Shown here piece by piece: positions 32,995-40,156 of a stretch of 40,156 nucleotides of DNA. The position numbers and the translations under genes are program-made. The notes beneath the pieces were generated by a model. The model worked only from the letters and a program-made list of their open reading frames with translations, did no database searches and had not been told where the DNA came from. Source of the DNA: Flavobacteriaceae bacterium (GTDB lineage: Bacteria > Bacteroidota > Bacteroidia > Flavobacteriales > Flavobacteriaceae); the NCBI GenBank assembly GCA_947464335.1, contig CANHWG010000023.1, positions 1-40,156 of the forward strand. Direction: 5' to 3'. Position 1 is the stretch's first letter. Each line of letters opens with the position of its first letter.

Positions 32995-35826
32995 ATGCTA
33001 GATACTGAAAATACGATAGAAATTCTTGGTGCACGAGTCCATAATTTGAAAAATATTGACGTAAGTATTCCACGTGAAAAATTAGTAGTAATTACTGGGC
33101 TTTCTGGTTCAGGGAAATCGTCTTTAGCATTTGACACTATCTATGCCGAAGGACAACGTCGTTATATTGAAACTTTTTCTGCCTATGCTCGACAATTTCT
33201 TGGAGGATTAGAGCGACCTGATGTTGACAAAATTGATGGTCTTTCTCCAGTTATTGCCATCGAACAAAAAACCACTAGTAAAAGTCCACGTTCAACCGTT
33301 GGTACCATTACTGAAATTTATGACTTTCTACGTTTGCTATATGCTCGTGCCGGAGAAGCTTTTAGTTATGTTACTGATGAGAAAATGGTTTCGTATTCAG
33401 ATGAGCAAATAAAAGAATTGATCATCAAAAATTTCACCGAAAAACGCATCACTATTTTAGCACCTATAATTCGGGCGCGAAAAGGTCATTATGCTGAATT
33501 GTTTCAACAAATAACCAAACAAGGGTTTCTAAAAGTTCGCGTTAATGGCGAAGTACAAGATTTATTACCCGGAATGAAACTCGACCGATATAAAACGCAC
33601 GACATAGAAATTGTCATTGACCGTATGGTGATTGAGAAAAATGAGGACAATGAAAAGCGTTTGGTAGAAAGCATCAAAACGGCTATGCATCATGGTGAAA
33701 ATGTGTTAATGATTTTAGACCATGACACTAATGAAGTTCGCTATTTCAGTAGAAATTTGATGTGTCCAACATCGGGAATATCCTATCAGAATCCGGAACC
33801 TAATCTATTTTCATTTAACTCACCAAAAGGAGCTTGCGAAGAATGTAAAGGTTTAGGATCAGTTCATGAAATTAATTTAAAAAAAATAATCCCTAATCCT
33901 AAACTATCCATCAAAAACGGAGGATTTGCTCCACTAGGCGAGTATAAAAGCTCTTGGATTTTCAAACAATTAGAAATCATTGGCGAAAAATTTGGTTTTA
34001 CTTTAAATGACGCTATCGAAACAATATCTGATGAAGCCATGCAAATTATTTTGCAGGGCGGAAAAGAAAAATTCTCAGTCGAATCAAAGACTTTAGGCAT
34101 TACTAAAGAATATAAAATTGAATTTGAAGGCATATCCCATTTCATCAAAAATCAATACGACGAAAGTCAATCCACTTCTATAAAACGTTGGGCAAAAGAA
34201 TTCATGGATGAAGTAGATTGTCCAATATGTGATGGTTCTCGTTTGAAAAAAGAAGCCATGTATTTCCGAATTCACGAGAAAAATATTTTCGATTTATCGG
34301 TTATTGACATTTCGGAATTAGCTGCTTGGTTTGAAAATCTTGACAACCATTTATCCAAAAAACAGCAAGTCATAGCTACCGAAATAGTCAAAGAAATTAA
34401 AGACCGTTTGCGCTTTTTAGTAAATGTTGGATTGAATTATTTATCGATAAACAGAAGTTCTAAATCACTTTCGGGTGGCGAAGCACAGCGAATCCGTCTG
34501 GCAACGCAAATTGGTTCTCAATTGGTTGGCGTACTTTATATTTTGGATGAGCCAAGTATTGGTTTACATCAAAGAGACAATGAAAAGCTAATTCATTCCT
34601 TAGAACAATTGCGTGATATTGGAAATTCGGTTTTGGTAGTTGAGCACGATAAAGACATGATAGAACGTGCTGATTATGTAATTGACATCGGTCCAAAAGC
34701 AGGAAAATATGGTGGTGAAATTATTAGTAAAGGAACTCCAAAAGAATTACTAAAAGAGCACACCATAACGGCAATGTATTTGAATGGTGAAATGAAAATT
34801 GAGGTGCCTAAAAAACGACGTGAAGGCAATGGTAAATTTTTGAAGCTTACTGGCGCAAGCGGAAATAACCTAAAAAATGTTGCTATCGAATTGCCCTTAG
34901 GAAAATTGATATGTGTAACTGGTGTTTCAGGAAGTGGCAAGTCAACTTTGATCAATGAAACACTCTATCCTATTTTGAATGCCTATTATTTTAACGGTGT
35001 CAAAAAACCGCAACCTTATAAAAAAATTGAAGGACTAGAACATATCGATAAAGTTATTGACATTGATCAAAGTCCAATTGGTAGAACGCCGAGAAGTAAT
35101 CCTGCAACCTATACCGATGTTTTTTCAGAAATCAGAAGTTTATACACATTAACCCCTGAAGCCATGATTCGTGGTTACAAAGCAGGTCGCTTTAGCTTTA
35201 ATGTTTCGGGCGGAAGATGTGAAACCTGCGAAGGTTCGGGAGTAAGAACTATAGAAATGAGTTTCTTGCCCGATGTGTATGTTGAATGTGAAACTTGTCT
35301 AGGCAAGCGTTTTAACCGAGAAACGTTGGAGATTCGATATAAAGGAAAATCAATATCGGATGTGTTAAATATGACGGTTGATGAAGCCGTTCCGTTTTTT
35401 GAGAATATTCCAAAAATCTATCGTAAAGTCAAAACCATTCAAGATGTTGGTTTAGGTTATATTACTTTGGGACAACAAAGCACGACGCTTTCGGGCGGCG
35501 AAGCTCAACGTATCAAATTGGCTACCGAATTATCTAAAAAAGATACCGGAAATACGTTCTACATCATGGATGAACCTACAACAGGGTTGCATTTTGAAGA
35601 TATTCGAGTTTTGATGGATGTCATCAATAAATTAGTCGATAAAGGCAATACTATCGTGATTATCGAACACAATATGGACGTTATCAAGCTAGCCGATTAT
35701 ATTATCGATATTGGTCCCGAAGGTGGAAAAGGTGGTGGCGAAGTGGTGGCTAAAGGCACACCAGAAGAGATTATTAAAAACAAAAAAAGCTATACAGCAG
35801 CATTTTTAAAAAAAGAATTACTTTAG
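32995..35826 (+). CDS. uvrA: Excinuclease ABC subunit A
   Basis: This 943-residue protein is the damage-recognition ATPase of nucleotide excision repair and loads UvrB. The first ATPase half has Walker [10 protein letters not shown] (35-43) and [12 protein letters not shown]; the second has GVSGSGKST (643-651) and [12 protein letters not shown]. Zinc-binding cysteines occur as CPICDG in the insertion region and in the C-terminal CETCEG to CETCLG module. The first module is altered: CPTSG at 257-261 has Ser260 where E. coli has Cys, while the partner pair Cys281/Cys284 is kept. The length is normal. The DinB-fold gene follows after 30 bp. Confidence 0.97.
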   Translation: MLDTENTIEILGARVHNLKNIDVSIPREKLVVITGLSGSGKSSLAFDTIYAEGQRRYIETFSAYARQFLGGLERPDVDKIDGLSPVIAIEQKTTSKSPRSTVGTITEIYDFLRLLYARAGEAFSYVTDEKMVSYSDEQIKELIIKNFTEKRITILAPIIRARKGHYAELFQQITKQGFLKVRVNGEVQDLLPGMKLDRYKTHDIEIVIDRMVIEKNEDNEKRLVESIKTAMHHGENVLMILDHDTNEVRYFSRNLMCPTSGISYQNPEPNLFSFNSPKGACEECKGLGSVHEINLKKIIPNPKLSIKNGGFAPLGEYKSSWIFKQLEIIGEKFGFTLNDAIETISDEAMQIILQGGKEKFSVESKTLGITKEYKIEFEGISHFIKNQYDESQSTSIKRWAKEFMDEVDCPICDGSRLKKEAMYFRIHEKNIFDLSVIDISELAAWFENLDNHLSKKQQVIATEIVKEIKDRLRFLVNVGLNYLSINRSSKSLSGGEAQRIRLATQIGSQLVGVLYILDEPSIGLHQRDNEKLIHSLEQLRDIGNSVLVVEHDKDMIERADYVIDIGPKAGKYGGEIISKGTPKELLKEHTITAMYLNGEMKIEVPKKRREGNGKFLKLTGASGNNLKNVAIELPLGKLICVTGVSGSGKSTLINETLYPILNAYYFNGVKKPQPYKKIEGLEHIDKVIDIDQSPIGRTPRSNPATYTDVFSEIRSLYTLTPEAMIRGYKAGRFSFNVSGGRCETCEGSGVRTIEMSFLPDVYVECETCLGKRFNRETLEIRYKGKSISDVLNMTVDEAVPFFENIPKIYRKVKTIQDVGLGYITLGQQSTTLSGGEAQRIKLATELSKKDTGNTFYIMDEPTTGLHFEDIRVLMDVINKLVDKGNTIVIIEHNMDVIKLADYIIDIGPEGGKGGGEVVAKGTPEEIIKNKKSYTAAFLKKELL

Positions 35827-35856
35827 CTTATTTGAAAAATATATACAAAAAAATCA

Positions 35857-36315
35857 ATGGAATTAAGACCTGGGGCTATTGGTGCTATGACCGATGAATA
35901 TGAGAAAGCACTCACTGAGTTACAATTTGTTTTGAAATCTATTACAGATGAAAAATTTTTAAAAGAAGATATCTCTAAAGAAGAAGATTTCAAATCAATT
36001 AGAAACATTATGTTGCACATTATTCGTTCTGGTTATATCTATTCTGATTATGTTAGAAAAAAGTTTGGCGATGAAATTATTTCGAAAAAAACGGAAGTTA
36101 ATTCATTAGAAAATTGTTTATCTGAATTAGAAAAAATGTTTCTTTATCATGTTAAAACTTTTGAAAACAAATGGCAGGTGAGTGATGAAGACCTATCAAA
36201 AACATATATCAAAACTTCTTGGAAAACCTATGATTTAGAAGGTATAGTAGAGCATGCTATAGTTCACATATTAAGACATCGATTACAAATAGAGAAATTA
36301 CTAAAAAGTAGATAA
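35857..36315 (+). CDS. DinB/YfiT-fold metal-binding protein
   Basis: A 152-residue four-helix protein with the DinB-superfamily metal triad: His54 (NIMLHIIRSG), His133 and His137 (VEHAIVHILRH). Members include thiol S-transferases and maleylpyruvate isomerase, but most are uncharacterised. There is no sequence link to the unrelated polymerase DinB. It starts 30 bp after uvrA and is followed at once by the LOG-family gene, suggesting a co-transcribed group. A role in damage response or low-molecular-weight thiol chemistry is inference. Confidence 0.8.
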   Translation: MELRPGAIGAMTDEYEKALTELQFVLKSITDEKFLKEDISKEEDFKSIRNIMLHIIRSGYIYSDYVRKKFGDEIISKKTEVNSLENCLSELEKMFLYHVKTFENKWQVSDEDLSKTYIKTSWKTYDLEGIVEHAIVHILRHRLQIEKLLKSR

Positions 36316-37041
36316 ATGAGAGCAGCAGATTTCGAAAATGATGATGAAAAAATCCATGACAAATTAAAACAAAAACCATGGAATGAAATACGAACAAACG
36401 ATTCTTGGGCAATTTTTAAAATTATGTCTGAGTTTGTGAATGGCTATGAAACCATGGCCCGGATTGGTCCTTGTGTTTCTATTTTTGGATCAGCCAGAAC
36501 CAAACCAGATAACAAATATTATTTACTAGCTGAAAAGATTGCCTATAAAATTAGTAAAGCAGGTTATGGCGTTATTACTGGTGGTGGCCCCGGAATTATG
36601 GAGGCGGGAAACAAAGGCGCTCACAATGGCGGTGGTTCCTCGGTAGGGCTAAACATTGAACTTCCGTTTGAACAACATTACAATCCGTATATCGATAAAG
36701 ATAAAAATCTAAATTTTGACTATTTCTTTGTCCGTAAAGTAATGTTTGTTAAATATGCTCAAGGATTTGTAGTGATGCCAGGAGGTTTTGGCACTTTAGA
36801 TGAATTATTCGAAGCGGTTACACTTATTCAGACTAAGAAAATTGGAAAGTTCCCAATCATTTTAGTAGGTTCAGAATTTTGGGCAGGATTATTAGATTGG
36901 ATAAAAGCCGTAATGATAGAAAAAGAAGGAAATGCTTCTGCAGAAGACCTGAATTTGATAAAAATTGTAGACACCGAAGATGAAGTGGTTGAAGTTTTGG
37001 ATAATTTCTATAAAAAATATAATTTGAGTCCTAATTTCTAA
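36316..37041 (+). CDS. LOG-family protein (TIGR00730, nucleotide 5'-monophosphate phosphoribohydrolase)
   Basis: A 241-residue Rossmann-fold protein of the LOG family, which hydrolyses cytokinin ribotides or, in bacteria, nucleotide 5'-monophosphates to a base and ribose-5-phosphate. The motifs are FGSARTKP (57-64), ITGGGPGIME (87-96) and the family signature PGGFGTLDE (155-163). Arg140 and Lys141 are likely phosphate-binding. The start codon follows the DinB-fold stop with no spacer. An N-terminal stretch of about 50 residues before the Rossmann core is typical of the longer bacterial form. Confidence 0.9.
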   Translation: MRAADFENDDEKIHDKLKQKPWNEIRTNDSWAIFKIMSEFVNGYETMARIGPCVSIFGSARTKPDNKYYLLAEKIAYKISKAGYGVITGGGPGIMEAGNKGAHNGGGSSVGLNIELPFEQHYNPYIDKDKNLNFDYFFVRKVMFVKYAQGFVVMPGGFGTLDELFEAVTLIQTKKIGKFPIILVGSEFWAGLLDWIKAVMIEKEGNASAEDLNLIKIVDTEDEVVEVLDNFYKKYNLSPNF

Positions 37042-37058
37042 ACTAAATTCCAATTAGT

Positions 37059-37101
37059 AAATTCCAAATTCCAATACTAGCTGATATTGAATTTGGAATT
37101 T
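37059..37101 (+). terminator. AT-rich hairpin after the LOG-family gene
   Basis: AAATTCCAAATT (37059-37070) pairs perfectly with AATTTGGAATTT (37090-37101), and further pairs inside extend the stem with one bulge. It sits 17 bp after the LOG stop and 22 bp before the MBOAT ATG. It may terminate transcription, although only a short T-run follows. The 12-base arm is identical to that of the hairpin at 2163-2196. Confidence 0.5.
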
Positions 37102-37123
37102 GATTTTTGAAAATTTTAATTCA

Positions 37124-38557
37124 ATGTTTTTCAACTCGCTTCACTTTGCCATTTTTCTTCCAATAGTATTTCTGCTGTATTGGTTTATGCCCAATAAATC
37201 AAAGACTTCTCAGAATTTTATTTTAATCATTTCAAGTTATTATTTCTATTCTTGTTGGGATTATCGCTTTTTGTTTTTATTGATTTTCTCAACCTTACTA
37301 GATTATTTTTCTGCCATCCAAATTGAAAATAGTAAAACACAAACACACCGAAAATTTTGGCTTTGGCTTTGTATTTCTATCAATATTGGCTTTCTTGGAA
37401 TTTTCAAATATTATAATTTTTTTATTGCTTCGTTTACTGATTTATTGAATTCAGTTGGATTTTATGCCCATCCTCTTTTACTAAAAGTAATTCTACCGGT
37501 TGGGATTTCATTTTATACTTTTCATGGACTTTCCTATATAATTGATATCTATTACAACCGAATCAAGGCAGAGAAAAACTTTGTAGATTATTCGTTGTTT
37601 GTGAGCTATTTCCCTTTATTGGTTGCTGGTCCAATTGAAAGAGCGACGCATTTATTACCCCAATTAAAAGTAAAAAGAACGTTCGATGTTGAAAAAGCCA
37701 AAGAAGGCATCTATCAAATTGTTTGGGGTTTGGTCAAAAAAGTGATTATTGCAGATACCTGTGCTAATTATGCCAATGAAATTTTTAACCACTCTAATTC
37801 GATGAATTCATTGTCTCTAATTTTAGGTGCAGTGTACTTTGCTTTTCAAATTTATGGTGACTTTTCAGGGTATTCCGATATTGCTTTAGGAACGTCTAAA
37901 CTGTTTGGAATTGATTTATTGAAAAATTTCAATTACCCCTATTTTTCTCGAGACATCGCTGAATTTTGGAGACGATGGCACATATCTTTAACCACCTGGT
38001 TCAGAGATTATTTGTATATCCCGTTAGGCGGAAGCAAAGGTTCTAAATGGCTAAAAGTTAGAAATACGTTTATCATTTTCCTTGTCAGCGGATTTTGGCA
38101 TGGCGCCAACTGGACCTTTATTGCCTGGGGATTTATCAATGCTTTATATTTTATTCCGTTACTGTTATTAAATAGAAACCGAAATAATATCGATGGGTTT
38201 GCATTAAGTTTCAATTTTTTGTCTTTGAGAATTCTTTTGAGTATTATAATCACTTTCGGAATGACTTGTTTTGCCTGGATATTTTTTAGGGCTAAAACCA
38301 TTCACGACGCTTTGTTCTATATCAAGCGAATGTTTACTAACTTAGAGTTTTCGGAACAATATTTTAGAATTGAACGTTACAGTTATGAAATCGTTTTTCT
38401 GTTATTATTATTTGTAATCGTTGAATGGAATAACAGAAGCAAAATAGAGCCAATTTCGGGAAAATTTAGCGGGTTAAAATTGTCTTTATGTTTAGCTGCA
38501 ATTTTGGCTTTGGGAGTATTTTCAGATTATAAAGAATTTATTTATTTTCAATTTTAA
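37124..38557 (+). CDS. MBOAT family O-acyltransferase (AlgI-like)
   Basis: A 477-residue membrane-bound O-acyltransferase. In AlgI, DltB and related systems these proteins pass acyl groups through the inner membrane to a periplasmic partner that acylates a glycan. About ten hydrophobic segments are visible. The two family histidines are His286 in FWRRWHIS and His326 in SGFWHGANW, the latter catalytic. The ATG at 37124 is chosen; the frame extends 8 codons to a TTG inside the hairpin arm. The SGNH-like gene overlaps the stop by 1 bp and is the expected partner. Confidence 0.92.
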   Translation: MFFNSLHFAIFLPIVFLLYWFMPNKSKTSQNFILIISSYYFYSCWDYRFLFLLIFSTLLDYFSAIQIENSKTQTHRKFWLWLCISINIGFLGIFKYYNFFIASFTDLLNSVGFYAHPLLLKVILPVGISFYTFHGLSYIIDIYYNRIKAEKNFVDYSLFVSYFPLLVAGPIERATHLLPQLKVKRTFDVEKAKEGIYQIVWGLVKKVIIADTCANYANEIFNHSNSMNSLSLILGAVYFAFQIYGDFSGYSDIALGTSKLFGIDLLKNFNYPYFSRDIAEFWRRWHISLTTWFRDYLYIPLGGSKGSKWLKVRNTFIIFLVSGFWHGANWTFIAWGFINALYFIPLLLLNRNRNNIDGFALSFNFLSLRILLSIIITFGMTCFAWIFFRAKTIHDALFYIKRMFTNLEFSEQYFRIERYSYEIVFLLLLFVIVEWNNRSKIEPISGKFSGLKLSLCLAAILALGVFSDYKEFIYFQF

Positions 38558-39447
38558 TGAAGTCATTTTTTAAATTCATACTAAAAGCAATAGCACTACT
38601 TGTTTTAACCATGGTAGTACTAGACTTACTCTATACCGTTGTATATAAACAAACAACTAATCGGAATAAAATCAGTTATTTATACAATTCTAAAGATAAA
38701 AACTACGATGTTGTTTTTTTAGGTTCTTCAAGAGTAAATAATCATTTAGTGCCCAAAATATTCAATGACAATGGTTATAAAACCTTCAATTTTGGAGTTA
38801 CGCGTTCTCGGCTAGAGGAATCCGCTTTGATGTTAAAATTGATGGTTGAACGCAATTACAAAATCAAAAATTTAATCCTTCAAGTTGATTTGAATATTAA
38901 TACAAATGACCATTCCGAAGCCATACGTTCATTATTTATGCCGTATCTTCACGAATCTAAAATCATACGCTCTCATTATAAAAACATTCCGGAATATAAT
39001 GAATTACTTTATATTCCTTTTTACAGATACCTGCATTATGATGCACGCGTGGGCTTTAGGGAAATGTATTATTCATTAATCCATAAAAAAACCAATGTTT
39101 TAGAAAATGAGGGTTTTCATCCATTGCAATCTAATCCGGGAAAAATGATTCCGGCAGATTTATCAAAATACTATCCCAAAAGAAATAGAGGTTATGAAGA
39201 AATAAAAGCCATTTGCCAAAAAAATAACATCCATTTAATTGCGATAACAACACCAATGTGCATGAGCACTATCAATAGAGACTATTTTAACCATATTCAA
39301 TCTGTTTATCCAGAAATTCGTAGATTTGAAAATACCGTAACAGATGACACCTACTTCTCTACTTGCGGACACATGAACAAAGCTGGCGCAGTCGAATTTA
39401 CCAAGGTTGTCTTTAATGCCTTTTTTAAACCCAGAGTAAACCCTTGA
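38557..39447 (+). CDS. SGNH/DltD-like periplasmic protein, partner of the MBOAT protein
   Basis: A 296-residue protein with one N-terminal membrane anchor (about 8-30) and the rest periplasmic. The block-I-like motif is FLGSSRVNN with Ser57 or Ser58 as the likely nucleophile. The final block is CGHMNKAGA with His272, matching the H-x-N-xx-GA end of DltD and AlgX-type proteins. The usual acid is probably Asp263 or Asp264. This fits an enzyme that receives an acyl group from the MBOAT partner and places it on a glycan or lipid. Overlap with the MBOAT stop (TAATG) and with the next start supports co-translation. The acceptor is unknown. Confidence 0.75.
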   Translation: MKSFFKFILKAIALLVLTMVVLDLLYTVVYKQTTNRNKISYLYNSKDKNYDVVFLGSSRVNNHLVPKIFNDNGYKTFNFGVTRSRLEESALMLKLMVERNYKIKNLILQVDLNINTNDHSEAIRSLFMPYLHESKIIRSHYKNIPEYNELLYIPFYRYLHYDARVGFREMYYSLIHKKTNVLENEGFHPLQSNPGKMIPADLSKYYPKRNRGYEEIKAICQKNNIHLIAITTPMCMSTINRDYFNHIQSVYPEIRRFENTVTDDTYFSTCGHMNKAGAVEFTKVVFNAFFKPRVNP

Positions 39448-40156
39448 AAAAATTATACTACATACTTGTTTTTATCAGTTGTTTCGTTTCAGCTCAGCAC
39501 CAATCGAAATTGGAAGTAGTAGTAGATGACGAGAAAAAAATAGCCACTGTTTATCAAGAACTCCGTTTTTTCAATCAAACCAAGGACACGCTGACCCATA
39601 TTGTTTTAAATGATTGGATGAATGCTTATGGCGATAAAAATTCAGATATCGGAAAAAGATTTGCAGACGAATTTGAACGTGCATTTCATTTGGCCAAAGA
39701 AAAAGATCGCGGACGAACTGAAAACATTACTATTGCAAATGAGGAAAAATCTTTACTCACTTGGGAACGTAATGATACTAAAGCTGATGTAATTCAGGTT
39801 CGACTTCAATCTAAACTGCTTCCGAATGAAAAAGTTACCCTTTTTATGACATATACCGTTAAAATTCCAAATGCCCGATTTACTAAATATGGTTATTATG
39901 ACGATGGTAAAATGTATCTTAAACATTGGTTTTTAACACCAGCCCGATACGAAAACAATGGATTTGTTAAAATCAACAATAATAATCTAGATGATATTGC
40001 CAATGCGCTTTGTGACTTTGAAATTATACTGAAAATCAATCAAAAAAACACCGCGATTTCTGATTTAGATGAAATAAGTGTAGCAACAAACCAAACTCAA
40101 AATCACTACTCTTTTTCGGGAAAAAACAGATTGGATTTTTCACTTTTCATTGATTC
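39444..40156 (+). CDS. Secreted M1-peptidase-like protein, N-terminal part (cut by window end)
   Basis: A frame open from a TTG at 39444-39446 to the window edge (237 codons). The TTG overlaps the TGA of the SGNH-like gene (TTGA). The first 17 residues form a signal peptide ending FVSAQ. The following strand-rich part, with VVDDEKKIATVYQEL, LTHIVLNDW and NARFTKYGYY, resembles the N-terminal domain of Bacteroidota M1-family metallopeptidases. The HExxH site would lie beyond the window, so the assignment is not confirmed. No ATG lies before the signal peptide, which favours TTG as the start. Confidence 0.65.
   Translation, partial: MKKLYYILVFISCFVSAQHQSKLEVVVDDEKKIATVYQELRFFNQTKDTLTHIVLNDWMNAYGDKNSDIGKRFADEFERAFHLAKEKDRGRTENITIANEEKSLLTWERNDTKADVIQVRLQSKLLPNEKVTLFMTYTVKIPNARFTKYGYYDDGKMYLKHWFLTPARYENNGFVKINNNNLDDIANALCDFEIILKINQKNTAISDLDEISVATNQTQNHYSFSGKNRLDFSLFID

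Noticed and set aside
1..40156. CRISPR array, defence island or prophage
   Set aside because: No regularly spaced repeat series, cas-like gene, restriction gene or phage structural gene was found on either strand.

Overview
The window is AT-rich DNA (roughly one third GC by eye) from a member of the Bacteroidota, almost certainly a Flavobacterium or close relative in the Flavobacteriaceae. The evidence is a secreted protein with a type IX secretion (T9SS) sorting tail, a TonB-dependent receptor with a CarboxypepD-like N-terminal domain, a DUF5686 protein, DUF4199 and DUF4290 proteins, the Bacteroidota-type GlmU-like protein, RNase Y next to ZapA, and TAnnTTTG-type promoters. It reads as core chromosome: no tRNA or rRNA gene, IS element, prophage or CRISPR array was seen. 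No gene-free gap exceeds 300 bp.

Layout. (1) 1-6,793: the end of an unidentified gene, a lytic transglycosylase, an alpha/beta hydrolase, two small cytosolic proteins, a T9SS cargo protein, MtaB, the GlmU-like protein and ribosomal protein L31 type B. (2) 6,794-11,871: a forward run of DUF4199 protein, membrane-anchored glycosyltransferase 2, phosphohexomutase and an MsbA-like ABC exporter, spaced by 0, 24 and -1 bp. (3) 11,872-16,807: a reverse run of M23 peptidase, TonB-dependent receptor and EF-hand lipoprotein. (4) 16,977-19,792: a coiled-coil protein, ZapA, a 6S-like RNA, RNase Y and a receiver-only response regulator. (5) 19,861-24,853: XerD, an outer-membrane barrel, AroQ, a nested inverted-repeat element and a DUF5686 protein. 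(6) 24,867-29,521: a TauE/SafE permease, then a reverse run of GlmM, DUF493, DUF4290 and MurA. (7) 29,642-37,041: AcpH, an AlkD-like glycosylase, a ClC protein with CBS domains, UvrA, a DinB-fold protein and a LOG-family protein. (8) 37,124-end: an MBOAT acyltransferase, its SGNH-like partner and the start of an M1-peptidase-like secreted protein.

Cell-envelope genes dominate. GlmM, the GlmU-like protein and MurA cover successive steps from glucosamine-6-phosphate to the first committed peptidoglycan step. The lytic transglycosylase and M23 peptidase act on finished murein. The GT2/mutase/ABC run and the MBOAT/SGNH pair are probably for glycolipid or glycan export and O-acylation.

Points most worth a second look are: a MurA with Asp in place of the catalytic Cys, predicting intrinsic fosfomycin resistance; a 6S-like RNA between zapA and rny with a clear central bubble; a coiled-coil gene upstream of zapA that recalls ZauP; a nested inverted-repeat element at 22,168-22,369; a short repeat that appears to have become coding sequence inside glmM; and a ClC protein lacking the usual internal proton glutamate. 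I found no clear new multi-gene defence or biosynthetic system. The most plausible under-described units are the M23/receptor/EF-hand lipoprotein run and the ZapA-upstream coiled-coil gene.
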